Below, piece by piece: positions 1-9,378 of a stretch of 64,000 bases of DNA. Location: the NCBI GenBank assembly GCA_963696075.1, contig CAVOJD010000037.1, positions 1 to 64,000 of the forward strand. Direction: 5' to 3'. The DNA is from CAJQQK01 sp963696075. Lineage in GTDB: Bacteria > Pseudomonadota > Alphaproteobacteria > Rhizobiales > Hyphomicrobiaceae. The position numbers were made by a program, and so were the translations under genes. A model generated the notes under the pieces. That model was given only the letters and a program-made list of their open reading frames with translations, had not been told where the DNA came from and made no database searches. Numbering within the stretch: the stretch's first letter is position 1; each line of letters starts with the position of its first letter.

Positions 1-1
1 G

Positions 2-88
2 CGGAGACGGAGGGATTCGAACCCTCGATACCCGTTAAGGTATACTCCCTTAGCAGGGGAGCGCCTTCAGCCACTCGGCCACGTCTCC
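2..88 (-). tRNA. tRNA-Ser (anticodon GCT)
   Basis: Read on the minus strand this folds as a complete type II tRNA. The acceptor arms are GGAGACG (82-88) and CGTCTCC (3-9), followed by discriminator G. The anticodon arm is CTCCC-CTGCTAA-GGGAG, giving anticodon GCT, which reads AGC/AGT serine codons. A long variable arm (TATACC...GGGTAT) and a T arm containing GGTTCGAATCC are present, as expected for tRNA-Ser. CCA is not fully encoded within the window. Confidence 0.97.
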
Positions 89-197
89 TCACCGCCAGAA
101 GGTGCGTGTGTACGGCACGCCATGGGCGAAGGCAAGGCGTGTTGGACGGATTTTTGCGGACTTTCCCGAATTGCAAAGGCCCGCGGCGTTCGGGCGG

Positions 198-225
198 GAC
201 CACCGCCGGTTCGCCGGCGGTGGTC
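198..225 (-). terminator. Perfect 12-bp hairpin after the dioxygenase gene
   Basis: GACCACCGCCGG and its exact complement flank a 4-base loop, about 70 bases beyond the stop codon of the minus-strand dioxygenase gene. No T-run follows, so it may stabilise the 3' end rather than act as a classical intrinsic terminator. The rest of the 204 bases between the tRNA and the dioxygenase shows nothing else. Confidence 0.5.
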
Positions 226-292
226 GTGAGGAAGACGTTTGGTGCGCAAAGCCCGGCTATCGGGACGTTTGCGCCCCGCGGGGCCCACTGTT

Positions 293-1141
293 TCAGGCGG
301 CGCGGCGGGCTTCTTCCAGCGTGACACCTTCGATCGTGATCCGGTGCATGCGGCGACGGTGGCCGTGATAATCGTTGACGGCCTTGTGCCAGGTGGCGCG
401 GTTGTCCCAGATGGTGATGGTGCCGGGCTGCCAGCGCACGCGGCAGGTGAACTCGGCCTTGGTGCAGTGACGCTCGAGGAAGTCGATCAGGGGGCGGCTT
501 TCCTCCGCGGTCCAGCCGTCGAAGTGGGTGGTGAACTGAGGGTTCACATAGAGCGCCTCACGGCCCGAGAGGGGATGACGGATGACGACCGGGTGAAGGC
601 TGTCCTGGTTGGCGGCCTCCGAATTGCCGATCCGGCCATCCTTGCGGGTTTCGCGGGTGCGGTCGCCCTTGTCACCGAAAACGTGGCGGGAGGAATGCCA
701 GGCGCGCATCGAGCGCAGGGTGTCCTTGAGGCCGTCGGAAAGGCCTTCAAAGGCTGAGTACATCGAGGCGAAGACGGTATCGCCACCGACCGCGGGGGTC
801 TCGATGGCGTGCAGCATCGAGCACATTGCCGGCGCGATATCGTAGGAATGGTCGGTGTGCCAGGTCTCGCCGATGGCAACCTTCTGGTCCGGCTCCTTGA
901 GGACGAGGGCGACTTCGGGGTGGCCATCGACGTGGGCAAAGAAGCGGTTGATGTTGATGTCACCGAAGCGCCGGGCGAACGCGATCTGGTCTTCAGGCGT
1001 GATCTGCTGATCGCGGATGGCGATCACGGCGTGGTCGATGAACGCCTGGCGGATACCTTCGAACTGGCCGGGATCGGTGACGTCAGCGCCGATCACTTCG
1101 GCGCCGATGCCGCCGGTGAGCGGTCTGATTTCAAGGGTCAT
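293..1141 (-). CDS. TauD/TfdA-family Fe(II)/2-oxoglutarate dioxygenase
   Basis: 282 residues, normal for the family. These cytoplasmic enzymes couple oxidative decarboxylation of 2-oxoglutarate to hydroxylation of a substrate such as taurine or a phenoxyacetate. The iron-binding facial triad is visible: WHTDHSY gives His95 and Asp97, and WDNRATWH gives the distal His252, followed by an Arg-rich stretch that would hold 2-oxoglutarate. AAGGAG lies seven bases before the ATG, which fixes the start. It begins 26 bases after the stop of the TRAP permease on the same strand, so the two are probably co-transcribed and the transported compound may be its substrate. Which compound that is cannot be told from sequence. 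Confidence 0.9.
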   Translation of the reverse strand: MTLEIRPLTGGIGAEVIGADVTDPGQFEGIRQAFIDHAVIAIRDQQITPEDQIAFARRFGDININRFFAHVDGHPEVALVLKEPDQKVAIGETWHTDHSYDIAPAMCSMLHAIETPAVGGDTVFASMYSAFEGLSDGLKDTLRSMRAWHSSRHVFGDKGDRTRETRKDGRIGNSEAANQDSLHPVVIRHPLSGREALYVNPQFTTHFDGWTAEESRPLIDFLERHCTKAEFTCRVRWQPGTITIWDNRATWHKAVNDYHGHRRRMHRITIEGVTLEEARRAA

Positions 1142-1167
1142 GGGAGAACTCCTTTATCGGGCGGTCT

Positions 1168-3352
1168 TCAGGCTTCCACCGCGACGCGCCGCCGGGAGAC
1201 CCAGCAGAGCGCGAGGCCGGCGGCGAGGATGACGAGGGCCGCGGAATTGATCTCAAGGTGACTGAGCCCGACGATCGGATTATTGCCGGGCAGTGCGAGG
1301 ACGATACCGCCAAGCACGAGGAGGATGCGGCCCGGCATCGAGAGCGCGCCGCGGTCGAGCGCGCCGATCCAATAGGCGTAGCCCTGGAGGCCGCAGGAGA
1401 TCATGACGATGCCGACAATGGTCGAGCTCAGCACGAGGACGACCTCGGAGAAGCTGCCATGGCCGATCAGGGCCGGGTTCAGCACGAAGAAGAACGGCAC
1501 GAAATAGATGATGCTGCCGAGCCGCATCGCCTCGAAGCCTGTGCGCATCGGGTCGGACCGGGCGACGGATGCTGCCGCGTAGGCGCCGATCGCGACCGGC
1601 GGCGTGATGAAGGAGATCATGCCCCAATACATCATGAAGAGGTGAACGGCGAGCTTGTCCAGGCCGGCGTGGGTGAGAGCCGGGGCGACCGTGACGGCAA
1701 GGAACAGGTAGGCCGCCGTAACAGTCATGCCGATGCCGAGAACGAAGCTTGTCAAGGCTGCCATGAAGAGGAGAAGCAGCGTCGAGTTGCCGGCGAGCGC
1801 GATCAGTTCGTAGGTGAGGCTGCCGACCTTGCCGGTCAGCGTCAGGGCGCCGATGATCAGGCCGACACCAGCGAGAAGGGCGAGCAGTTCGGCGAACAGG
1901 AAGCCAACCCCCTCGATGAAGCGGCGCACGTCCTTGAGGCCCCAGCGATGCTGCTTCGAGAACTGGTTGATGACCAGGAGGAGCGCGGTCGCGTAGTAGG
2001 GCGCCTGCGCCTCGCGCTGCATGTAGAGCAGCATCACGATCAGCACCACGAACACGAAGATGAAGTACCAGCCCTCACGCAGGACCTGGCTCATCGGGGG
2101 GAGTTCGGCCGCCGGCAGGCCCTTGAGGCCGTGGCGGGCGGCGTAGGCGTCGATCTGGAGGAAAAGGCCGAGATAATAAAGGAACGAGGGGAAGGCCGCG
2201 GCCATGATGATTTCGGCGTACGACATCTCGAGAAACGTCGCCATCACGAAGGCGGTCGCGCCCATCACCGGGGGCATCGAGAACGCCGCCGGTCGAAGCG
2301 CATGCCTCGACGCCGGCGGCGTAGGCCGGGCGGAACCCAACGCGCTTCATGGCGGGGATCGTCATGACGCCGGTGGTCAGAACGTTGGTGATGACGCTGC
2401 CCGACATCGAGCCCATCAGGCCGGAGCCGAAGATGGCAACCTTCGCCGGACCACCGCGGTGGCGGCCGAGAAGGGCGAAGGCGAGGTTAAGGAAGAAGGC
2501 GCCGCCGCCGGTGTACTGGAGCGCGACGCCGAACACGAGGAAGCCCACCACCAGGTTGGCAAAGGCGTTCATGGGTATGCCCAGCATGCTCTCGGTGCCG
2601 AACATGTGGAAGCCGATGGTGGTCGCGGGCGGGATCGGGGCGCCGGCGAGGATCGCAGGCGCGAAGTTCGCGTAGATCGGGTAGATCGAGACAATGAGGC
2701 AGACGATGAAGATCGCGTTGCCGCCGGCGCGGCGGGTCGCCTCGAGGACGATGGCCCAGAGCGCGAAGGCCAAATACTTGGCGTGCGTGGGGGCGTCGTA
2801 TTCCCAACCGATGTCGAGGATCTCACTGCCCTGCAGCGCGAAATAGCCGGCGATCGCCAGCGCCGCGAGGGCAAGCAGCCAGTCGTAGAGCGGGATCGTG
2901 GCGCGGTCCGGGCCGCGCAGCAGATAGGGCAGGGCGAAGACGACGACGGTCAGCGCGAAGATGATGAGATCGCCGGCGAGGCCGAGGCCAAGCGGGGCGT
3001 ACAGCCCGGACATCTGCAGGGCGAGGAAACCGGGCACGGCGAAGGCCAGCGACGGGAGCAGAAGGTCGATGATCCTGGCGGTGCCGGCGGCTGCCGGGGC
3101 GGACGGGTAGATCAGGAAAGGGAGCGGCAGCAAAACCGCAATCATGAAATAGAAGTATTCGGTTTCAAGCGGCACATAGAGGCCGAGCTGATTACCGAGA
3201 CCAAAGATCACATAGATCGAGGCGACGACGGAGAGAACGGCGCCAAGCGCCAGCCACAGATTGCCGACGAGCGGCAGTTGGCGGTAGCGGCCCAGCTCGG
3301 CGCTTTCGGCTGCCGCCACGGCTTGCTCGGCGTTCGGCGTAGTGTCGGTCAT
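1168..3352 (-). pseudogene. TRAP transporter fused permease (TAXI-associated), frameshifted
   Basis: Fused small and large TRAP membrane subunits, about 728 codons. The N-terminal part has several membrane helices followed by a DctM-type domain with the conserved GSGLMGSMSGSVITNVLTTG region. Near base 2278 the reading frame changes: the frame runs into GGVLDAPGDG, while the expected continuation (MPPVMGATAFVMATFLEMSYAEI, residues not contiguous in frame) lies one frame over and is intact to the stop at 1168. Removing one base (the C at about 2278) restores GGVLMPPVMGA. Both halves keep family-like sequence, so this is either a recent mutation or a sequence error. It follows the TAXI binding-protein gene and precedes the dioxygenase gene. 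Confidence 0.85.
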
Positions 3353-3406
3353 AGGGGCCTGAGCCTCTGATCTGAAGGGGGCGGGAAGGCAGGGAGAAAG
3401 GGTCGG

Positions 3407-3437
3407 AAAAGGGCCAACCGAAACGATCGGTTGGCCC
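3407..3437 (-). terminator. Intrinsic terminator/attenuator between TAXI binding protein and permease
   Basis: A perfect 10-bp stem, GGGCCAACCG against CGGTTGGCCC, with a 7-base loop. On the minus strand TTTT follows immediately. It lies 56 bases after the binding-protein stop and 58 bases before the permease start. Partial termination here would give more binding protein than permease. Confidence 0.75.
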
Positions 3438-3492
3438 TATTTCCAGTACTGCCCGTCACGTCATGGGCAGAAACGACCGCCGCAGCGGCGCA

Positions 3493-4653
3493 TTAGTCGC
3501 GGAAAGGTACCGACAGGCCGGCCGCATCGAGCGCCTCGGCACGGGCCTTCTTCCACGCCACCTCGAACGCGTCATCGGCGAGGTTCTTGTCCATCTTCGA
3601 CCAAGCCTCGGCGAGAACGTCCTGGCGCTTCACGAGCGACTGGTTGTGCGCATCATGCTCCGCGGTCCAGACGCCTTTCTCCTTGTAGTAGGCGATCGCA
3701 CCAGGGTGGTAGGGCATGACGAACTTCAGGTTCTGCTTGGACAACTGGTAGCCTGACATCGAGGGACCCGAGTCCTTGATCTCCTCGTAGTTTTCCATGA
3801 CCGCCTTGGTCAGGCCGTAGGCGAGTTCGTCGGAGGCCTTGTCGGTGGAAATGAAGAGCGGATAGGGGAAGTTGTTGCCTTCGTAGGGCACCTTGCCCTG
3901 TTCGTTCGCTTCGACGTTGACGCCGACCGAGACCATCTGAGGGGCCCAGAGCGGATTGATCGCCGTTGCGCGCGCCCAGGCTTCCTTGTCGCTATGGGGC
4001 ATGGCGACGAAGTAGAGGCCACGGGGAGAGGCGGCGAGCTGGTTATAGACGCTCGACACCGTGCTGCCCCAGGCCACATCGGCCTGGCCGTTGATGATGG
4101 CCTGCATCGACTGACCCCAGCCAGGGACATCGACCCGCTGGACGTCGTCCCAGGTCAGGCCGGCAAATGCGAGAAACGCGGTCATGTTGACGTTCAAGGC
4201 TGGTGCGCCACGCACCCAGGTTACGCGTTTGCCTTTGATGTCCTTGATGGTCTTGACGCCGGCGTCACCGGCAACCACGCCTTGCTGGCCGTTATCGCCG
4301 ATGTTGTTGAACAGGTTGAAGATGCGTTGCGGCCCCCACGCCTTGGTGCCGAACATCATGACGCCTTCCTGCGAGAAGTAGGCGGCGGACCCGCAGGCGC
4401 ACAGTGGCGTCTGGTTTTCGCGCAGCGGAACCTGGCGGGAGACGTCGTTCTTGCCGGGGATGACGCGCAGGGCGGTGCCGTACTTCTTGGTCAGCATCTG
4501 GCCGATGCCGATCGACTGGGCGTAGCCCGACGAGGTCGTGCCATAGGCCGTCCACGAAATCTGCGGGGGTAGTTTGACGTCTGCGGCTGAGGCAAACGAT
4601 GTGCCCGCGACGGCGAGCACGGCTGCAAGGCCGATCGTTCTGGTATGTTTCAC
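3493..4653 (-). CDS. TAXI-family TRAP transporter solute-binding protein
   Basis: 386 residues, exported. The start is GTG at 4653, seven bases after GGAGGAG; the longer reading frame upstream has no comparable ribosome site. The N-terminus KHTRTIGLAAVLAVAG then SFASA is a normal Sec signal peptide with cleavage after ASA. The mature protein has TAXI features such as SWTAYGTTSSGYAQSIGIG near the N-terminus and a YHPGAIAYYKEKG segment near the C-terminus. It captures a small organic acid in the periplasm and delivers it to the fused permease encoded downstream on the same strand. The substrate is unknown. A terminator-like hairpin separates it from the permease gene. Confidence 0.92.
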   Translation of the reverse strand: MKHTRTIGLAAVLAVAGTSFASAADVKLPPQISWTAYGTTSSGYAQSIGIGQMLTKKYGTALRVIPGKNDVSRQVPLRENQTPLCACGSAAYFSQEGVMMFGTKAWGPQRIFNLFNNIGDNGQQGVVAGDAGVKTIKDIKGKRVTWVRGAPALNVNMTAFLAFAGLTWDDVQRVDVPGWGQSMQAIINGQADVAWGSTVSSVYNQLAASPRGLYFVAMPHSDKEAWARATAINPLWAPQMVSVGVNVEANEQGKVPYEGNNFPYPLFISTDKASDELAYGLTKAVMENYEEIKDSGPSMSGYQLSKQNLKFVMPYHPGAIAYYKEKGVWTAEHDAHNQSLVKRQDVLAEAWSKMDKNLADDAFEVAWKKARAEALDAAGLSVPFRD

Positions 4654-4907
4654 GGAGGCTCCTCCAAACCTGAAATTCATTCTTGAACCGGCTGTTGAGA
4701 CCGATTGGGCCGCATCGTAGCCCAAGGCCTAGGCGGGTCAATCTGATCAATTGGCTTGCACCCGCGCGAGGCCGGTTTTGTGCACATCCATCATCTGGCG
4801 GATGCCATTGCCCTGGGGGGACCCAGAATGCCCGAGCCGAGCCGCGCGGCGGTGATGCCGCGGAGCGCGCGGGGCACGGGGGCACTGCGATGGCAACCTG
4901 CGGCCTG

Positions 4908-4926
4908 GCTCACCGGGGCGGTGAGC
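4908..4926 (-). terminator. 7-bp hairpin directly after dctM
   Basis: GCTCACC and GGTGAGC flank a five-base loop two bases after the minus-strand stop codon. There is no T-run, so this is only a possible 3' end of the dctPQM transcript. Confidence 0.35.
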
Positions 4927-4928
4927 GG

Positions 4929-6248
4929 CTAACGCGCAGCAAAGATCAAGTTCGGTAACCAGAGCGCGATCGGCGGGAACATGACGATGATGAACAGGCC
5001 GAAAAGTTCGACAACCGTGTAGGGGCCGACCGACCAGTAGATGTCCTTCATCGTGACTTCAGGCGGCGCGACGGATCTCAGGTAGAACAGGTTGAAGCCG
5101 AAGGGCGGCGTCATGTAGCTGATTTCCATCATCACGACGAAGAGGATGCCGAACCAGATCGGATCGAAGCCGTGCAGCTTCACCAGCGGCAGGAACACTG
5201 GCAGCGTAATCAACATGATGCCGACCGGGTCGAGCACGCAGCCGAGCACGAACAGGACAACCATCATGAAGAAGAGGGCACCCCACTTGCCGCCGGGGAT
5301 GTTGGCGGTCATGTCGGTGATGAACTGCTCGGCGCCCATCGCGGTGTAGGCCATCGAGTAGGCGTGGGCTGCGAACACGATCCAGGCAATGATGGTCGTC
5401 AGGCGGAAGGTGCGGATCGAAGCTTCGGAGACGTTCTTCCAACTGAGGCGGCGGTTGACGGCGCTCGCGATCAGGGCGCCGAGCACGCCGACGGCGGCGG
5501 CTTCGGTGACGGTTGCGAAACCGCCGAAAATGGCGCCGAGCACGATGAAAATGATGAAGATCGGCAGGAAGACGGCGCCAAGGGCATTGAATTTCTCAGC
5601 CCAGGTGCCGCGCTCCTCCGGTGGAAGAGCGGGGCCCAGATGGGGCTGAAAATGGCAGCGGATGCCGATATAAAGAGAGACCAGCGTGAACAGCAGCAGG
5701 CCGGGGCCGACCCCGGCGGCGAACAGCTTGCCCACCGACACCTCGGTGATCAGGGCATAGAGCACCATCAGGATCGATGGGGGAATAAGAATGCCCCAGC
5801 CCCCGCCGGCATTGATCGCACCGAGCGCCAACTGCTTGTCATAGCCGCGGTTGAGCATCTGCGGGAGTGCGATCGTGCCCATGGTGACGACGGCTGCACC
5901 GGAAATGCCGGACATCGCGGCGAAGATCGTACAGATGAGCACGGTGCCGATCGCGAGGCCGCCGCGAACGCCGCCCCACCACAGGTGCATCATTCGATAG
6001 AGATCGTGCGCGACGCCGCTTCGCTCGAGGATCAGCGCCATGAAGACGTAGAGAGGGATCGCGATCAGGGCCGATGTCTCCATCAGGTCCCACATCTTCG
6101 AGGCGATCAAGTAGAAGGCGACCGGGCCTTGATGAAAGTAGAGGAAGATGACCGACAGGCCGCCGAGCACGAAGGCCAGCGGTACGCCGAGCATGATGAA
6201 GAAGAAGAGAAGGCCGAAGAACAGAAGCGTCAGGATTTCGATGGACAT
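4929..6248 (-). CDS. dctM: TRAP transporter large permease subunit (DctM)
   Basis: 439 residues, about twelve membrane helices, the usual DctM length. Family segments include GISGAAVVTMGTIALPQML and GGGWGILIPPSILMVLYALI, with MTPPFGFNLFYL near the C-terminus. This subunit forms the sodium-driven pathway for the substrate released by the periplasmic binding protein. Its ATG overlaps the stop codon of dctQ (TGATG), so the two are translationally coupled. Operon order on the minus strand is dctP, dctQ, dctM. The gene ends in TAG, which shows TAG is used as a stop in this genome. Confidence 0.95.
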   Translation of the reverse strand: MSIEILTLLFFGLLFFFIMLGVPLAFVLGGLSVIFLYFHQGPVAFYLIASKMWDLMETSALIAIPLYVFMALILERSGVAHDLYRMMHLWWGGVRGGLAIGTVLICTIFAAMSGISGAAVVTMGTIALPQMLNRGYDKQLALGAINAGGGWGILIPPSILMVLYALITEVSVGKLFAAGVGPGLLLFTLVSLYIGIRCHFQPHLGPALPPEERGTWAEKFNALGAVFLPIFIIFIVLGAIFGGFATVTEAAAVGVLGALIASAVNRRLSWKNVSEASIRTFRLTTIIAWIVFAAHAYSMAYTAMGAEQFITDMTANIPGGKWGALFFMMVVLFVLGCVLDPVGIMLITLPVFLPLVKLHGFDPIWFGILFVVMMEISYMTPPFGFNLFYLRSVAPPEVTMKDIYWSVGPYTVVELFGLFIIVMFPPIALWLPNLIFAAR

Positions 6249-6814
6249 CAGGCGGTTTCCTTGCCGATGGCGTCACCGTCCGTGACAGGGCCGTAGGCGG
6301 TTTCATCCACCTCGATCCCCATGACGATCATGATGTCCGCGATGAGCTTAACGAGTCCCTGCAGTATCAAAAGGGCGGCTGCGACGACGATCATGCACTT
6401 GGACGGCCAGATCCAGGGCTGCCACGTGGTCTCGTAGCTGATCTCCCAGCTCGAGACGCTGTCGATGGCAAGGAAGAACGATTCCTTGAGCAGAATGCCG
6501 ATGAACAGGAAGAACAGGAACGACGTGAAGATGTCGACAGCGGCTTTCCGTTTCGGCGAAAAATTGCCGTAGAACAGATCGACGTTCACGTGTTCGCGGC
6601 GCGCGAGAACGTAGCCGCCGCCGATGATCGCGTAGACGCCGAACAGAAGCTTCGAGGCTTCGGCGGACCACACGATCGGGCTTTCCGTCACATAGCGCAT
6701 GACAACGTCGCCAAGCAGCAGGACGAACAACACCAGGACGACGTAGCTGAATATGCGTCCGATCCAACAGTTCACTGTGGTTATCGCGCGCGCGAAGGCT
6801 GTCAAAATGGCCAT
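6248..6814 (-). CDS. dctQ: TRAP transporter small permease subunit (DctQ)
   Basis: 188 residues with four predicted membrane helices. The motif VVMRYVTESPIVWSAEASKL and the following ARREHVNVDLFYG are typical of DctQ. The start is taken at the ATG at 6814, preceded by GGGGCGG; the longer frame adds 20 Arg-rich residues that do not fit a membrane N-terminus. It overlaps dctM. It partners DctM in the inner membrane and is thought to be needed for assembly or coupling. Confidence 0.92.
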   Translation of the reverse strand: MAILTAFARAITTVNCWIGRIFSYVVLVLFVLLLGDVVMRYVTESPIVWSAEASKLLFGVYAIIGGGYVLARREHVNVDLFYGNFSPKRKAAVDIFTSFLFFLFIGILLKESFFLAIDSVSSWEISYETTWQPWIWPSKCMIVVAAALLILQGLVKLIADIMIVMGIEVDETAYGPVTDGDAIGKETA

Positions 6815-6923
6815 GGTGGACCGCCCCGTTCGTGGTCGACGGATGGCAAGGCGCAACGCTCGACGCGTCACCATCTGCGGTTGGCTTTGCCGGTGAGAAC
6901 TAGGTCAAAGGTGAGAATTGGGC

Positions 6924-6952
6924 CGGATGCCCAAACTCAAGGCGGGCATCCG
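6924..6952 (-). terminator. Intercistronic hairpin between dctP and dctQ
   Basis: CGGATGCCC and GGGCATCCG form a perfect 9-bp stem with an 11-base loop in the 193-base gap after dctP. No T-run is seen. Its position matches hairpins after the other binding-protein genes in this window. Confidence 0.45.
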
Positions 6953-7007
6953 ATGCGGCGTGGAGCGGGCGCCACCGTGGGGCGGCGTCCACTCCGAGGC
7001 ACGGGAA

Positions 7008-8051
7008 TTACACGTAGCCGAGGGTCTTGAGGAACTCGGTCAGCATGTCGGCGCCCTTCTTGGCGTTGCCGCCTTTTGCCGCCTCACTGTCCAGGATGGC
7101 CTGTGACGATTCCTTGAACTTGGCGAGCACGTCGTCGGGGAACTGCTTGACGGTGACGCCCTGATTGTTGCGGCCGTCGGCGAGGGCCTGGACTTCCATG
7201 TATTGATATTCGACCGAGCGCTTCCAGAAGCGGTTGTCGACAATATTGAAGAACTCCTTGCGCAGGTCGTCAGGCAGCTTGTCGATGGCGGCCTTGTTCA
7301 TGATCAGCATGTCCATGGCGAGGCCCATGGTCGGCTTCATGTGGAACTTGGCGACCTCCCAGAGGCTCATCGACTTCGCGCCCTGGGCGGCGCCCCAATG
7401 GGCGCCATCGACGACGCCGCTGGCGACGCTCTGGTAGAGTTCGGGGCCTGCGATCGACTGGGCCGCGGCGCCGGCGGCCGTCAGGTGCTTCATGTAGCTG
7501 CCGGACGAGCGCAGCTTGAGCTTCTGGAAGTCCTCGATCGAATTGATTTCCTTCGAGACGACGAGTTCGGTCGGATAGACCTTTTCGGCGCGGGAGACGA
7601 CACCGTGTTTGGCGAGGTCTTCGTTGTAGAGATCCTCGAAGCCCATGTTCTTGAGATAGTGCATGAACTCCCAAGGCTCACGGAACGTGCCGGGCACGCC
7701 GAGCGCAAGGCCGGAGCTCGAGGCTTCACCGAGGATGTAACCGGGGGAAAGCGTGCCCATTTCAACAACGCCGCGCTTGACGATGTTGAAGATCTCCTTG
7801 CCCTTGGCGAATTCACCGGCGCCGTGAAGCTGGAGGACGAACTGGCCTTCGGTGGCCGCTTCGACTTCCGCTGCAATCTTGGCGAGGCTGTCGCCATAGG
7901 AGGCGGAGGCCTTGGGCCAATGCGACTGAACTTTCCAGGTGACCTTGGCGGCGGCCTTGGCCTTGCCGATGAATGCCGGTGCGGCGGCAAGCGCGACACC
8001 TCCTGCGAGGGCCGATCGGCGAGTGAGTGTAAGCTTGGGTGACTTGGTCAT
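7008..8051 (-). CDS. dctP: TRAP transporter solute-binding protein (DctP family)
   Basis: 347 residues. The N-terminus contains TRRSALAGG followed by an alanine-rich hydrophobic stretch ending AKAAA, a twin-arginine (TAT) signal, so it is exported folded. The start is the ATG at 8051 after AGGGAG; the longer frame upstream lacks a ribosome site. The mature part has the DctP pattern: KVQSHWPKASASYGD near the start, VSKEINSIEDFQKLKLRSSG in the middle and a basic-rich helix at the end. It captures an organic acid or similar anion for DctQM encoded downstream. It is divergent from the GrdB-like gene, with about 280 bases of shared upstream DNA. Confidence 0.93.
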   Translation of the reverse strand: MTKSPKLTLTRRSALAGGVALAAAPAFIGKAKAAAKVTWKVQSHWPKASASYGDSLAKIAAEVEAATEGQFVLQLHGAGEFAKGKEIFNIVKRGVVEMGTLSPGYILGEASSSGLALGVPGTFREPWEFMHYLKNMGFEDLYNEDLAKHGVVSRAEKVYPTELVVSKEINSIEDFQKLKLRSSGSYMKHLTAAGAAAQSIAGPELYQSVASGVVDGAHWGAAQGAKSMSLWEVAKFHMKPTMGLAMDMLIMNKAAIDKLPDDLRKEFFNIVDNRFWKRSVEYQYMEVQALADGRNNQGVTVKQFPDDVLAKFKESSQAILDSEAAKGGNAKKGADMLTEFLKTLGYV

Positions 8052-8331
8052 TGGCGCTGCTCCCTGGAAGCGGATGATCGAATTTTTTCTCGATCTTGTT
8101 TCTCGGCGGCCCGGCGGCAGGCCGCGACGATTTGGACAGCCTAGCGCCGTGTGGCGGCGGCGGGGAGTCCCTATCATCATCTTCGTGATTAAATTTTTCG
8201 AAGAAGCGGGCGAGATTGAGCGAGATCGCCTGCTGATTCATGTCGGGCCGGGTGATCGATTGCGGGGGCGACGTTGCCTCAGTAAGTTCGCGTCCAACGA
8301 CCAGCACGACTGCATCAAAGCGAAGGAACAG

Positions 8332-9321
8332 ATGGCTATGGCGAAGCTGCAAAACGACACAATGCCGGATGACCTCGACGCGCAAATGGGATTTGCTGCA
8401 CTGCATGATCAGCCGGTGCCCTACATGTACCGGACGCGGACCTACTATCAGGCGCTTGGATATGAACGCCCGTATCGGTGGGCGCAGTATGTCGACGTGC
8501 CATTCACGCCGCTCAGGAAGCCATTGTCCGAGAGCCGGGTCGCGTTCATTACGACGGCAGCGCCGTTCGATCCGGAGAAGGGCGATCAGGGGCCGTGGTC
8601 GGCCTACAATTCGGCGGCCAAGTTCTACCGGGTCTACGCGTTGCCGGTGGATCCGGTGCCCGACCTCCGGATTTCCCACGTCGGCATCGACCGGCTTCAT
8701 ACCAGCCAGGAAGATCCGCGCTCGTGGCTGGCCATCGCGCAACTTCAAAGGTTGCAGCGCGAGGGCCGGATCGGGGAACTCAACGCGCAGATGTTCGGCG
8801 CGCCGACCAACCGCAGCCACAAGATGACAGTGGAGCAGGATTGCCCCGACATGCTGGCGCGGCTTCAGGCCGATCAAATAGACGTTGCGGTGATGGCGGC
8901 GAACTGTCCGATCTGTCACCAGTCGATCAGCCTTCATGCGCGTTATCTGGAAGAACACGGCATCCCGACCGTGGTGATGGGATGCGCCAAGGACATCGTC
9001 GAGCACTGTGGCGTGCCGCGATTCCTGTTCTCCGACTTTCCGCTCGGCAATCCGTGCGGGCGGCCCTTTGATGAAACGAGCCAGGCCCAGACGGCAGAAA
9101 TGGCGCTCGATGTGCTCGAGAGTGCGAGAGGCCCCCGGACAACGCGGCAATCGCCGATCCGGTGGTCGGACAATCCGGACTGGAAGCTCGACTATTCCAA
9201 CGTCGAGCGCATCGCGCCGGAAGAACTCGAGCGCCGCCGCCAGGAGTTCCTGCGCCAGAAGGAGATCGCACACGCCAAGCGGGCGGCGGATCTGGGGAGC
9301 GGCAGCGAGGCTGCCGAGTAA
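8332..9321 (+). CDS. GrdB/PrdB-like (glycine/sarcosine/betaine reductase B) family protein
   Basis: 329 residues. The segment VAFITTAAPFDP, then SHVGIDRL and the central AVMAANCPICHQSISLHARYLEEHG followed (non-contiguously) by GIPTVVMGCAKDIVE match proteins annotated as glycine/sarcosine/betaine reductase selenoprotein B-like. The true clostridial GrdB and PrdB carry selenocysteine; here a CPIC motif sits in the central region and there is no in-frame TGA, so it is a cysteine form and probably not a Stickland reductase. The real reaction is unknown. The start is the ATG at 8332 with AAGGA five bases before. Neighbours are a TRAP system and a CoA-transferase, which suggests breakdown of an imported small acid. 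Confidence 0.6.
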   Translation: MAMAKLQNDTMPDDLDAQMGFAALHDQPVPYMYRTRTYYQALGYERPYRWAQYVDVPFTPLRKPLSESRVAFITTAAPFDPEKGDQGPWSAYNSAAKFYRVYALPVDPVPDLRISHVGIDRLHTSQEDPRSWLAIAQLQRLQREGRIGELNAQMFGAPTNRSHKMTVEQDCPDMLARLQADQIDVAVMAANCPICHQSISLHARYLEEHGIPTVVMGCAKDIVEHCGVPRFLFSDFPLGNPCGRPFDETSQAQTAEMALDVLESARGPRTTRQSPIRWSDNPDWKLDYSNVERIAPEELERRRQEFLRQKEIAHAKRAADLGSGSEAAE

Positions 9322-9367
9322 AGGTTTCAGGTTTAAGGGTTCAGGGTTCAGGTTTCAGGTTTCAGGT
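9322..9367 (+). repeat. Left heptad array (AGGKTTM, six units)
   Basis: Six perfect-register 7-base units start at the base after the stop codon of the GrdB-like gene: AGGTTTC, AGGTTTA, AGGGTTC, AGGGTTC, AGGTTTC, AGGTTTC, then AGGT. They point towards the small gene at 9379. The same heptads occur in inverted orientation on its far side. Confidence 0.95.
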
Positions 9368-9378
9368 GAGATAGCTGG

